Shown here: piece by piece, positions 44,887 through 56,500 of the stretch
Layout of the letters: the number at the start of each line of letters is the position of its first letter
Position numbering within the stretch: position 1 is the first letter of the stretch
Assembly (NCBI RefSeq): GCF_014696435.1
Contig: NZ_JACJQG010000039.1
Span: 1 to 64,000, forward strand
DNA length: 64,000 bases
Source of the DNA: Calothrix anomala FACHB-343
GTDB lineage: Bacteria > Cyanobacteriota > Cyanobacteriia > Cyanobacteriales > Nostocaceae
Direction: 5' to 3'
Notes under the pieces: generated by a model
Told to the model about the DNA's origin: nothing
Database searches by the model: none
What the model saw: the letters and a program-made list of their open reading frames with translations, nothing else
Position numbers and translations under genes: made by a program

Positions 44887-46410
44887 CTATAGTTTTAAGC
44901 CACCTTGTTGCAATTTTTTAAACGGATCGAGTAGAAAATCACTAATCCGGCGTTGGCGGACAATAACTTCGGCTGTTGCTGTATCTCCTGGATTTAAGGG
45001 AATACATTTATTACCAGAAGAAATACAATTTTGTTTTAAACTAATTTCTAAGTTATAGGCTGCAACTTTACCATTAGGTGTATCCACCTCTGTAGTAGTA
45101 GGCGAAATTTTAATTAATTCCCCCGATACAACACCATAATCCTGAAATGGGTAAGCATCAAATTTTAATTTAACTGGCAATCCTTTTTGTAAAAAACCAC
45201 TTTCGGTAGTTGCCATTTGTGCCCGGATAATTAAAGGTGAATCTAAAGGTGCAATTTCTGCCATCATTGTTCCTGATTGCACTACAGAGCCAGCTTTTTG
45301 AATTGGCAACTGAAACAGTTTACCATTCACAGTTGCTTTAATTTCTCGTTGTCCTAATTGAAATTTTAATGATGTAATCTGACTTTTGGTTTGAGCAATT
45401 TCTGCTTGGAGAGAAGCAATTTCTGTATCTAAGTTCTTTTGCTGTTCTGTAATTTTTAACACAGCTAACTTACCGGAACGCATTAAGGTTTGATAACCTC
45501 TTTCTTGTTCTTTGAGTCGCAATTCTGCTTGTTCAATATCTGCACTAATTTGGCGAATATTGCGCTCATAGCTACTCTGCTGTTCTGTTAAACGTAACTT
45601 AGCTTGTGCGATATCTGATTTACTTTGTTCGTATAATTTTTGCTTGTCTTTTGCTAAATCTTGCTTTTCTACAAGGTTAATTTCGGGAATAATTCCTTGT
45701 TGTTTTAGCTTGTTATAACGTTCCACCTCTCGCTGAGTACTAGATAAAGTACTCTCCATCAAATTACTTACAATTCGGCTGTGTTCAAGAGTTTGTCGCG
45801 CTTGATTAACTTGAGCTAATCTCTCGTCTTTCTGTAATGTATAGGCATTTTTTAATGTAAGAATATTTTGTCTTGCTTGGTCAACTTGAGCTTGTTTTTC
45901 TAACTGTTGCGATTGGTTTTGTTGTTGTTGAGTTGTTAAAGATACAATTAACTGATGTTTAGCAGAATTTAACTGCGAAAGTCGATTTAATTGTCCTTCT
46001 AATTTATCTTGAACCTGGCGTAGTTCAGCTTTAACTAATTCTGATTCTAATAATAATAAAGTTTGTCCAGATTTAACTAATTCACCCTCTTTAACTCGAA
46101 TTTCGGCAACAGTTCCAGCCACAGGAGCATCGAGTTTAATTGTCTGATCTTGAGGCTCAATACGCCCTCTAGCTGTGCCAGTTTCATCAACTTTAGATAA
46201 TACTGCCCAAGGTAAAATTATTGAGACAAAAATGACTAAAAAATATAACAATCCTCTTGTCCAAACTTGGGGAAGGCTTTCGAGAGATTCTTTTGTAATT
46301 TCAGCCCAGTCATCTCTTTTGATTACTGGAGATGGTGTTACTAAAGTTTCTGTATGGGGTTTATCTGTTATTATGGAATTTTTGACCCTACCATTTAATA
46401 CATCTGTCAT
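44887..46410 (-). CDS. HlyD-family membrane fusion protein
   Basis: 507 residues. One membrane helix at about 53-75 (GLLYFLVIFVSIILPWAVL), then barrel-sandwich strands with GRIEPQDQTIKLDAPVAGTV and GELVKSGQTLLLLES, a long coiled coil rich in Gln (about 120-340) and the second half of the barrel. It links the inner-membrane ABC exporter to an outer-membrane channel of TolC type, which is not in the window. Its stop-to-start distance to the isomerase is 64 bp, and the exporter is 112 bp upstream in the same direction. Confidence 0.92.
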   Translation of the reverse strand: MTDVLNGRVKNSIITDKPHTETLVTPSPVIKRDDWAEITKESLESLPQVWTRGLLYFLVIFVSIILPWAVLSKVDETGTARGRIEPQDQTIKLDAPVAGTVAEIRVKEGELVKSGQTLLLLESELVKAELRQVQDKLEGQLNRLSQLNSAKHQLIVSLTTQQQQNQSQQLEKQAQVDQARQNILTLKNAYTLQKDERLAQVNQARQTLEHSRIVSNLMESTLSSTQREVERYNKLKQQGIIPEINLVEKQDLAKDKQKLYEQSKSDIAQAKLRLTEQQSSYERNIRQISADIEQAELRLKEQERGYQTLMRSGKLAVLKITEQQKNLDTEIASLQAEIAQTKSQITSLKFQLGQREIKATVNGKLFQLPIQKAGSVVQSGTMMAEIAPLDSPLIIRAQMATTESGFLQKGLPVKLKFDAYPFQDYGVVSGELIKISPTTTEVDTPNGKVAAYNLEISLKQNCISSGNKCIPLNPGDTATAEVIVRQRRISDFLLDPFKKLQQGGLKL

Positions 46411-46522
46411 GAATCTTCCTTGATTTTAATTTTAAATTAAGCTCTTAATTACAAGATGAAATTAAATTCAGATTTAATTGGGGCAAAACATCTAGGGTGA
46501 GTATCTCCCACCCTAATTTAAT

Positions 46523-49273
46523 CTAGTTTAATCCTTGAAATTGCTGTTGATTGAGGTAAAAATAATGCCCGCGTTTCACCATTAATTCTGCATGGGTTCC
46601 ACTCTCGATCAATACGCCTTTGTCTAGTACCAAAATCATATCGGCATTTTGTACAGTAGAGAGTCGATGAGCAATCACTAAGGTAGTTCTTCCCTTAAGA
46701 ATAGTGTTTAAGTTTTGCTGAATAATTTTTTCTGACTCTGTGTCTAAGTGGGAAGTAGCCTCATCTAAAATAAGCAAGCGAGGATTACCTAATAAGGCTC
46801 TAGCTATAGCTATGCGCTGTCGTTGTCCGCCAGATAATAACCCACCACCTTCACCAATTTGGGTTTCATATCCCATTGGTAATTTTTTAATAAACTCATC
46901 AGCACCCGCTAATTTTGCTGCTTCGATCACTTCGCTTAAAGGTGCGCCGGGATGTCCTAAGCTAATATTTTCGCGAATGGTTCCACCAAATAAAAATGTA
47001 TCTTGGTCAACTACGCCTACTTCTTGGCGTAAGGAACGCAGGGAAATACTAGTAATATCTTGTCCATCAATGAAGACTTTGCCATCTGTAGGGGGATATA
47101 AGCCTAAAACTAGCTTAGAAATAGTAGTTTTTCCAGAGCCGCTACGCCCTACCAGTGCTACCATTTGTCCAGTTTTGATTTCAAAAGTGAGATTTTCTAA
47201 GATATTAATATCACTTTCTGGGTGATAGCGGAATGTAACATTTTCAAAGCGAATATTGCCTTGAATATATGGTAAATTCTGTCGTGCTTGGTGTTGTAAA
47301 TCTTCCTCTGGTTCTGTATCCAGAACATCATTAATCCGTTCTACAGCAATCACTACTTCTTGCAATTGATTCCACAAGACAATTAAGCGTTGGAAAGGGG
47401 TAATAATATTGCCTAAAAGCATATTAAAAGCTACCAACTGCCCAATAGTTAGCTGGTTTTCAATTACCAAATGTGCCCCAAACCATAGCAAGGCGGTTGT
47501 AACTATTGCTTCAATGGCATTGCTGAAAATTTGCAGGCGATTACTGATAACTTGTCCAGAAAAGTTAGTTTTTATTTCTTTATTTAATAACTCTTCCCAA
47601 TGCCAACGAACTGTATGCTCTACTGCTGTAGCTTTCACAGTTCTAACACCAGTTAGAGCTTCGATTAAGTAACTGCTTTCATTGGCTACAGCATTAAAGA
47701 TTTCGCGGGAAATTCTTTGTAAAAAAGGCGTGGCAATTAATGCTAATAAAGCAAACGGCGGTACAATTACCAACACTAGCAACGCCATTTTCCAACTGTA
47801 CCAAAACATTAATCCTACATAGATAAATACTGTGAGTAAATCTAGGAGGATAGATAATGCTTCACCGGAAAGGAAGCGTTGAATTTTACGGTTTTCTTGA
47901 ACGCGCGAGATTATATCCCCTACATAACGGGACTCAAAAAAACTCAAGGGTAAACGTAAGGTATGGCGGATAAAACCAACGATTAGTGCCAAGTCTATAC
48001 GATTGGCTGTGTGGTCTAGCAGATATTGCCGCAAACCTGTCATTGCTACTCGAAACAGGCTAAAAATCAGCAATCCGATACCAACAGCAGTTAAGGTGAG
48101 TTGCGATCGCTGTACAACTACTCGGTCTAAAATTAACTGGGTAAATAGGGGTGTAATCAGCCCAAATATCTGGATAAATACCGAAGCAATCAATACTTCC
48201 AGCATTACCAAACCGTGAGGCTTGAGTAACTCAAAGAATTGCCAAAAGGGGGTAGAGGTTTCTTTGGCATCTTTAAGCATAGCTGTAGGTTGCAGCAGCA
48301 ATGTATAACCAGTCCAGCCTGCTTGGAACTCTGCATGAGTGAGGGTGCGTTGTCCAATACCAGGGTCGGCAACTATGACATGTTTCTGGGTAATTTCGTA
48401 GACTACAATGTAATGTTTGCCTTCCCAATGGACAATTGCAGGTAATTTTTGCTTGGCTAACTGATTCAGACTCGCCTTGACAGGTCTGGTTGCAAAACCT
48501 AAACTTTCCGCCGTCGTTAACAAACCCCGCAATGATGCGCCATTACGGTCTACATTGGCGATATCCCGCAACCGATTGACGCTAAAGCGTTTACCCCAAT
48601 AGCGAGACACCATCACTAAACAAGCTGCACCGCAGTCTGATGCACTTTGCTGGGCAAAAAATGGATAGCGGCGAGTCACTCTTTGCCATAAATGCCCAAC
48701 TTGCTGAGTAGGTTTGGGAAAATAGGCTTTACTAATCTTTTTTTGTGGTGGTTCTGGAGTAGAGATTGCAGAAATAGCTGTTTGATGATTTGGAGTTGAT
48801 GGGTAGGCGTAGCCAGTCGTGGACATCGCAGTTACAGGTGAGTTATCTGTGTCTTCTTGAAGAGAATTGCGAGATAACGCTGTTTGCCACAAATGCTGCC
48901 TAATTTCAGGATAATTAGCCATCAATGGTTGCAACAACTCACCAGGAATAAAGCACAACTGCAAATTTATCGAAGCCCTAGCAGCATAAGGTTTTAACTC
49001 AGCCTCCGGAAACAAAGTAAATTCCCCAAATGAATTTCCGGACTCCAAAGTGGTGATTAACTCACCTACATTGTCAAGCAACCTCACCTTACCGGCAATC
49101 ACAATATAGATACCTGGTTCAGCGTCAGTTCCTTGCCAAAACTTACCAACTTTGGGGTTGAGAAATTTAACTTGTTGCAAACATTGTTGAAATTCTGTCT
49201 CGGAAAGTGAGTACCCCAAAATATTGCTGAATTGTTCCAGAGACACTAACAGATCTGATAGATTTTGCACCAT
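46523..49273 (-). CDS. C39-peptidase ABC exporter with N-terminal cyclic-nucleotide-binding-like domain
   Basis: 916 residues. Residues 1-130 form a cNMP-binding-like domain (GIYIVIAGKVRLLD, LESGNSFGEFTLFPE). Residues about 205-330 are a C39 peptidase with catalytic Cys in QQSASDCGAACLVMV, His in WEGKHYIVVYE and Asp in VADPGIG. Six membrane helices follow, then the ATPase with GRSGSGKTT, LLSGGQRQRIAIARALLG and LLILDEATSHLD. Such transporters cut leaders after Gly-Gly and export the core. It can serve the A/B peptides and possibly the Nif11 precursors nearby. The first 36 codons overlap the 3' end of the upstream HTH gene. Confidence 0.93.
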   Translation of the reverse strand: MVQNLSDLLVSLEQFSNILGYSLSETEFQQCLQQVKFLNPKVGKFWQGTDAEPGIYIVIAGKVRLLDNVGELITTLESGNSFGEFTLFPEAELKPYAARASINLQLCFIPGELLQPLMANYPEIRQHLWQTALSRNSLQEDTDNSPVTAMSTTGYAYPSTPNHQTAISAISTPEPPQKKISKAYFPKPTQQVGHLWQRVTRRYPFFAQQSASDCGAACLVMVSRYWGKRFSVNRLRDIANVDRNGASLRGLLTTAESLGFATRPVKASLNQLAKQKLPAIVHWEGKHYIVVYEITQKHVIVADPGIGQRTLTHAEFQAGWTGYTLLLQPTAMLKDAKETSTPFWQFFELLKPHGLVMLEVLIASVFIQIFGLITPLFTQLILDRVVVQRSQLTLTAVGIGLLIFSLFRVAMTGLRQYLLDHTANRIDLALIVGFIRHTLRLPLSFFESRYVGDIISRVQENRKIQRFLSGEALSILLDLLTVFIYVGLMFWYSWKMALLVLVIVPPFALLALIATPFLQRISREIFNAVANESSYLIEALTGVRTVKATAVEHTVRWHWEELLNKEIKTNFSGQVISNRLQIFSNAIEAIVTTALLWFGAHLVIENQLTIGQLVAFNMLLGNIITPFQRLIVLWNQLQEVVIAVERINDVLDTEPEEDLQHQARQNLPYIQGNIRFENVTFRYHPESDINILENLTFEIKTGQMVALVGRSGSGKTTISKLVLGLYPPTDGKVFIDGQDITSISLRSLRQEVGVVDQDTFLFGGTIRENISLGHPGAPLSEVIEAAKLAGADEFIKKLPMGYETQIGEGGGLLSGGQRQRIAIARALLGNPRLLILDEATSHLDTESEKIIQQNLNTILKGRTTLVIAHRLSTVQNADMILVLDKGVLIESGTHAELMVKRGHYFYLNQQQFQGLN

Positions 49274-49892
49274 GAATCCCTGAGTCTGTTCCTAATTTTG
49301 CTAAATGAATCGGCAAAAATTCATTATTATCTAACGTATTGCTTGATTTAAGGTCGCTAATTAAAATTTGCGCACCATTAGCTTTTTCTAAGGTTTTTTC
49401 TTCAACAGTTATGGCTTTTCCTCTAATCGATAGCCCCATTTGCTTCAGCAGTCGATTGATGTGATGACCGCTAACTTTAATTCCTAATTCTTTCGCTAAC
49501 TGTTGACTCAACCAGTTACCTGTCCAACGCCGAAAAGAATAGCCGTAATCACGAGGACTGTTACCGACAAGTTCTTTTAAACGTTCTAAAAATTCTTCAT
49601 TTACTGCTTTAGGACGACCAATTGCACAATCTTGCCATTGATGAGCCATCCCAGTACGTGCTATGTGCATCCAATGCCTAGCGGTTGCTGGACAGCACCC
49701 CAATGTCTGACAAATTGTGGTTTGAGATTTTCCTTCATCTGTCAGCAACATAATTTCAATGCGCTGACGGTAAGATTCAGCTAGATTTTCTTGTAAACTC
49801 TTTTGCAGAATTTTGCGCTGAAAAGCTGTTAAACATTTACCATCAACTTTACTTGAATATTTAGTGCCAGTTTCTGTTTGGTAGTACATCAT
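49167..49892 (-). CDS. Helix-turn-helix protein, IS630-transposase-like DNA-binding domains only
   Basis: 241 residues. Two HTH units resemble the N-terminal part of IS630 transposases: RIEIMLLTDEGKSQTTICQT with ATARHWMHIA, and GNWLSQQLAKELGIKVSGHH with INRLLKQMGLS. The DDE catalytic domain is absent. A stand-alone protein of this type at the head of a C39-exporter operon is more likely a regulator than a mobile element. The last 36 residues (from about SGIHGAKSIRSVS) are read in a different frame from the exporter's N-terminus, a 107-nt overlap. The overlap may reflect a frameshift in either gene, or real coupling. Confidence 0.75.
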   Translation of the reverse strand: MMYYQTETGTKYSSKVDGKCLTAFQRKILQKSLQENLAESYRQRIEIMLLTDEGKSQTTICQTLGCCPATARHWMHIARTGMAHQWQDCAIGRPKAVNEEFLERLKELVGNSPRDYGYSFRRWTGNWLSQQLAKELGIKVSGHHINRLLKQMGLSIRGKAITVEEKTLEKANGAQILISDLKSSNTLDNNEFLPIHLAKLGTDSGIHGAKSIRSVSVSGTIQQYFGVLTFRDRISTMFATS

Positions 49893-50341
49893 ATCTAACT
49901 AGCTATCTTCTAAGTTTCTCGGTGAGTTAATCGAGTTCGATTATCGTCCATTCATAAATCAATCAAGATTTAAAAGAGCCTTATTCTGGCAAAATTGTTT
50001 GATAATTACTAGCTAAATCCAGATTATTGCATATTGATGACAATCTTAATTTACATCTTTCAAGCATTACTTTTAAGGAACGTATAAATCCAGCATTGAC
50101 AGTTCATCATAAAAGCCATTTAACTATGCACTCCTGTCATATATAAGATTCTTAATATATGAATAATTAGAACTACGATAAAGTAAAGATATGGTTAAAA
50201 ACTAGTTGTTGCGTGTTTAAAAATTTGTTTTTATATTTAAATCAATGAATATAAAAAATAGTTAATAATCCTAAATGTTCAGTATTTTTTAAGATATCTT
50301 TAAAAGGAATTATAAAATAATTGTGAAATTTGAAGAGGCTG
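49893..50341. promoter_or_regulatory. Upstream region of the HTH-exporter operon
   Basis: AT-rich, no gene recognised. Promoters for the minus-strand operon should lie near 49893-50050. The distal part is the 3' flank of the giant gene. Confidence 0.35.
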
Positions 50342-50343
50342 TT

Positions 50344-50376
50344 CCCGGATTTCTCACATGTGAGAAATTCGGGAAA
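50344..50376 (-). terminator. Hairpin downstream of the giant gene
   Basis: TTCCCG followed by GATTTCTCAC (from about 50342) is inverted through GTGAGAAATTCGGGAA to about 50374, meeting at the centre ACATGT. No long T-run is present on the minus strand side. Confidence 0.55.
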
Positions 50377-50405
50377 ATTGCTTTGCACTTTTAACAGATA
50401 ATTTT

Positions 50406-50429
50406 AGGGGCACAAAATCTTGTGCCCCT
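50406..50429 (-). terminator. Second hairpin downstream of the giant gene
   Basis: AGGGGCACAA (50406-50415) is perfectly inverted as TTGTGCCCCT (50420-50429) with a 4-nt loop. It is 97 bp past the stop codon of the giant gene. Confidence 0.6.
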
Positions 50430-50525
50430 GGCTTCGTAGTCTATTTAAATTTTGTCAGCCTTGTTGCTACCTCCAAAAAATAATACATTTTTGCTGCAAT
50501 TGCTGCGGTGATGCGAGGAATGGTC

Positions 50526-53500
50526 TTAGGTTAAGGGAAGACCTGTAGCGCGATCGTCTTCTGGTGCGCCTTGGGTGTCCTGTTGCCCATTGAACTTAAT
50601 ATTTTGGGGATCGCGTGGAGAACCATTTTCGCCTGAGGTGGTTAAACCAAGTTCACCATTTGGCTCAGTTAAAGTTTGATCGGCACCGCTTGATTTACCC
50701 AAAGCGAGCAGGAATTGCTGGATAGCGGGAGACGGCGATCGCACAACGGTAGGATTACCAAAGTTTTTAAATGGTACCCAGTAGCTATTGTATTCGCCAT
50801 TCCAATCAAACAAGCGATCGCCGCCTGTGTTAGCAATCAGTACATCTAATCCGCCACCACCAAAGGCAAAGTCGCGATCGGCAAATGCTGGCGCATCAGG
50901 TTGATCGTTTAAACCACCATTTGTATCAAGATTGTCATCGGCGTTGATGACATCATCACCCAAACCACCGAAGAGACGGTCATTTTGAGTGCCACTGACT
51001 AACCAGTCATTGCCCCAATCGCCAAAGATGTTGTCTTTACCGTCGTTAATTTTGTTACCCGCAGCATCAACAGCATCAAAGTTGAGGAAGAAGTTAGCAA
51101 TTTTCGCCACTGGATTGTTGGCATCATAAGCAGCCAGTTTCCGGGTTACTGGATCGTAGCCTAGTGTATTGGTATTGGTAACTGGATTGCTGTTGTAGAA
51201 AGCAGCTTGTGCTTCTGCACCAGAAATACCATCGTCCCCTGCACCACCGTGGAGGAAGTCATCACCTAAACCACCGTAGATAGTATCATTACCGCCTAAA
51301 GTCTCCGCCGCTAAATCAACTGTCTTATGTAAGCGACCAGTGATGTAAACCCAAGCACCTGTGAATTGTCCAGAAATGCTGATGTTGGTTTGGGCGTTGA
51401 TGGTGTTAATACCGTAGAGAGTTTCGGTTAATCCATTGCGGCTGGTAAAGATTTTGCCATCATCACCGAGGATACCGTCTTCGCCAGCACCGCCATAAAT
51501 GCGATCGCTTCCTGTACCGCCGTAGATATCATCATCTTGTCCTTCACCAAAGATGACATCGTTACCCGTCATACCGTGAATCACATCATCACCGGATTCA
51601 CCGTGCAACACATCAGCCGTACCGCGATCGCTAGTTGCACCACCTTGAGTGTAATCCAGCAATTGTATCGCCCGGGGAATTAGCTTCAGGGAACCATAGA
51701 AGTCATAGCTGAAGGTGAGGAATTGACCGTTATTGCCAACTAAACGCAGGATATTACCGTTATCACCGAGGATGTAATCTGCATCGCGGGCATGACCGTT
51801 GGCTGATTGATCGCCCAAGTCATTGCGGGCAATGTCAGTACCAGCACCACCAAAGATAGTATCAGCGTCATCTGGTCGCTGGGTTGGCGCAGTCAAGCTA
51901 AACAGGTTAGAACTGCCGCCGACAATATCATCTTGACCCAGGTTACCGAAGATTAAATCTTTACCGCCATTACCTTCGATGTAGTCGTCGCCATCAGTAC
52001 CAACACCAGCGAAATCTTCTACAGAGGCGGTAGTTGTGTTCAGGGAAACTGCACCATCACCTTGAATGGTATCGTCGCCCAGTTGACCGAAGATGACATC
52101 ATGTTGTGCGCCACCTGCAATGCTGTCATTACCAAAGGTGTTGGCAACTGGGGTGTCGGAGTGATCAAACAGTGTAATTGTCCGTTCTTCCACACCTGTG
52201 GGGTTGATTTGTGAACTGCCGTTGACTTGGGCTGTACCATTAGCATCATAGATGACTTGACCGTTGAGGGTGCGGATACGCGGACTGAGGGCATCACCAC
52301 GGCGGAGAATTGAGGCGTTATCACCTGCGATCGCATCGTTACCTGTACCACCATCTAGGATGTCATTACCATCATTTCCGCCAGCTACATTGTGTCCGCC
52401 AATGATGTCATCATCACCTGCTTCACCGGAGACTGTATCATTGCCTTGACCAGCGATCGCAATATCCTTACCAGCCCCAGCCAAGATGCTGTCATTTCCA
52501 CCCAAGGAATTTCCGGCTGCATCTGTGTTGGCGGTGTCGATGGAAGTAAAGGTAAATGGTTTAGTCAGTGTGGAGAGTGGTAGGAAATTGGCGTTAACGT
52601 CACCTTCAACCACACCGTTATCACCAAATATTAGGTCGTTGTCATCGCCTGCATTAATTTGGTCATTGCCAACACCACCGAAGACAAAATCATTGCCAGC
52701 ACCAGAGTTAATGGTATCGTTACCGCCATCCTTGACATTGGTTGTCTTAATGCGGTCTATATCGGCTGGGTCATTATCAGTTTCTACGTAGCTAACGTAG
52801 CCGTTGTCACCAAGAACAATATCATTACCTGTGCCTGTGGTAATGTTGTCGCTAGCAAAGCCGCCGAGAACAATATCTTCACCGCTTCCTGTGGTAATTG
52901 TGTCACCGCCGCCAAGATTGCTATCAGTAGTTTCAATGCGATGGACATTACCAGCAGGAATTGTTACTTTCCCACTGTCACCGATGACGATGTTATTACC
53001 ATCACCAGCATTTACGGTGTCGTTACCATTACCGCCGAGAACAATATCTTCACCAGTGCCTGTAGCAATTGTGTCATTGCCACCACTGGCGGAATTAGCA
53101 GTTTCTACCTGGATGACATTGCCAGTATTAAGGATTCTGGATGTTCCTGTTGTTTGAGTAATAATACCGTAGTCGCCCAAGATAATGTTGTCGCCGCTAC
53201 CGCCATCAATACTGTCATTGCCGACTGTGAGGGCATCGCGGGAGGTGTTAACGCTAGAATTGACGTTTGGCACAGTTAATTCCCTGGTGGCGGTATCAAG
53301 GTTGAAACCAGCATCACCGTAGATGTGGTCAGCGCCGCCTTGGCCGTTGATGTTGTCATCGCCGGAACCGCCTGCAATTTGGTCACCTGCTTGACTACCT
53401 GTAATGCTGTCATTACCTGCACCACCGTAGATGCTGACATTCTTTGTGGAAACTGAGGCGTTGATAATATCGTTACCTGGGTTGCTGAAACTGTAAGCAA

Positions 53501-56500
53501 AGCCTGGGTTAACTTGGTTTGCTGTGTCGGTGTAACGACTACCATCTTGAGTGGTATCGCCAAAGATAGCCAGTGGTGCATCCTTTCCTCTGGAATCGAG
53601 TCCACCGCGATCGCTCACCGTAATGGTGTCATCACCACCGCCACCGTGAATGGCGGTCATTGCGCCGTCTGCTGTTTTCGCAACTGTTAATTGGTCGTTA
53701 CCTTGACCAAGCAGTACTTCTACAACCTCAAAGTTGTTGTAAGTTACTCCAGTTGCACCCATTCCCAGTCCAGTGAGGGTATTTGCTGTCAAGTTGCCGG
53801 AAGTATTGGCAGTGCTGCCATCATTGAATGCAGTCACCACATCCAAGGTTTCATCTTCATTGACGAAGAAATTAGGTGACAGATTGTTGATGGCATATTC
53901 AGTGTTAGCATCGGGTGTTCCCCAACTTGGGTCAGGTAGTGAGGGGTTTTGCAGCGTTAGTACAGTTTGATCGCTGTTTTGAGTTACACCAATAATCCGC
54001 CAGAATCGCCGTAGTCCATTACCTCGGCTGATTTCTAAAGTTTTGCCAATTAAGTCATTCAGGAGACTGAGTACATCTGCTGTCGCCACAGTCATGGTGT
54101 TATTAGCGGCTGAGTAAGCAATTACCTTTCCTGTAGAAGCGAGTAAATTCGTTTCATTGGGAAGCAGTACAGGTTCAGCCAAGGAGGTTGACCCTTCGCC
54201 ACCGTAGCCGTCAATAATTAGTTGACCTTGGATACCATCAACTTTGTGAGAACCTTCTTGCGCTGGTAACGAGTTAGTTCCAGCCGCGACTGTTGGCGCA
54301 TCGCCACCCAAGCTGAAGCGATCGCTACCCAGTCCGCCGAATAGCTTGGTGACAACTCCTGTATTGGTAGACAGAACATAGAATTCGTCGTCACCTTCCG
54401 CACCGTCAATAATTACCGTCTCAATATTCGTGTAATTAACTGTCCGTCCCGCGCCAGAGATAGCGTTAGCTGTTACCACAAATTTGTCAGCAAATTCTGT
54501 ACCGATAACCTTCAGGGTATCATTACCATCACCGCCGTTGAGGTTAACTGGGGCATTGACAACGTATTGAATATTGTCTACGCCCTGACCAGCCGTGACA
54601 TTATTATCACTAGAACCTTCTTCCGCAAAGGCGCGAATCACAAACAGGTCATCATTATCGCCGCCATTGAGGTTGAGTACTGCTTTGTTGCGGTAGACAG
54701 TAAATGTATCATTACCCGCATCCCCATCCAGGGTAGTAGTAAAGCTGACACCGTTACTTAAGTAGCCGCGAGTTGTTTGAACTGTCTCAAATACATCTTT
54801 GGCAGCGACTCCGGCGGCAGCATCTCGTTGCGACTTGAAGATTTGTCCGACTTGGAAGTTGTCGTTACCGCTACCACCACTGATAGTAGTTTCTGCCCAG
54901 TTATCATCTAAGGTGACGGTATCATCGCCATCCTGGGTGTTAACGTTGAGTTTTTCTAGTTTCAGGGTGTAATTGATTCGTTCCACATCAACAAATGGAT
55001 TTCCGTGGAGCGCGGCGACAAAAGCAACACCATTTACTCTATCTTCCGCCGCCCGCAGGAGGAAATTATCTGCAACGCTGGTACCGAAGACAGTCAATTT
55101 ATCCTCAAGCGTATCAGCACCAGTGTCGAAGACATTAATAATGTAGTCGGTATCACTGCCTGTAATGTTGACGGTGTAATTATCGCTGCCTGCTTGACCA
55201 TCCAGAGTAAGGTTGTTTCGGCTGCTTTGATCGCGGCGGGTTTTATCTAGGGATGGCAGGCGGTCTACAATTATCTGGTCGTTGCCGTTACCGCCAAGTA
55301 CCGAAGTATTACCGACTAATTCTTGGAGACGCAGAGTAATTGAATCTGCATTAGCTTCACCTTGAATTAAGACGTTGGCAGCGATAATTTGACCATTCAA
55401 GCTAACAGTAGTTCCGACTGTGTCAGCATTGCTGTAATCACCAAGGATAGTGATATTTTGCTGGGCAGAAATCAGGCTATTAGCATCAGTCGTGATGTTA
55501 TCGCCAACCCGCAGGATGACAGAACCATTGGCGGCGGTGACTTGGGCAGTACCATCAAGGAGTAAGTCTTCACCTGTGGCGGCGGTTTCCTTGACAGTTA
55601 GACGAACATCACCTTGGGCAGCATCTACACTGTTAATATTCAGTCCGCTAACAATTTCCGTGATGTAGATATTGTTGGTTGCTGTGGCTTTGAGTTTACC
55701 ATCTGTTGGTTTTGCGGAATCGATTTCTAAATCGTTGGTGACTTCGCCAATGCTGCCAGCTGTAGCAGTGAGGTTGATGTTGACACCCTCAATATTAACT
55801 GCATCACCGTTAGCATCCAGAATTGAGCCATTCTTAGCTAAGAGTGTGACATCTGCGGTTTGGGACTTGATCGAGTCAACTCGCAGATCGCCGTCGGTTT
55901 CAATTAAGTAAACTCCACCGTTGGCTGTAGCTGTAACAGTTCCCGGTGTAGCATTGGATGAATCAATATCAAAGGGGTTAGCTGCACTAGCGATCGCGCC
56001 ACCAGCCGTCAACTTGATACTCACAGCATTAATTTCGCTGTTGTCATCATCCAGGGCATCAATTATTGAGCCATCGGCATTAATTGTGACTGTACCGCTT
56101 GTGGCTGTAATTGGGTCAATCTTCACATCCCCATCCACATCTAAGTTGACATCACCAGCAGTAGAGACGATATCGGCAACATTTAGAGAAGCAACACTGT
56201 GTAAGAAGACATCGTTACCAACGGATGCGCTAAAGTTACCAGCTTTAATTTCTACATCAAGGAAGTTACCGCTAGTACCAATATCTCCGCCTGCTTGCAG
56301 GTAAACATTACCCGTTGCTGGTGCAGTTACATTACCAGTAAAGATATTAACTACCGTAGCATTGGTATCATTAAAGGCATCGAAAATATCACTCTGCGCT
56401 CTCAGGTCTACAGAATTACCCGCAGACACCTTACCAACAGTCATATCCCCTTCTGCTACCTGAATAGAAACACTACCACCAGCAGTCACTCTCGATACAT

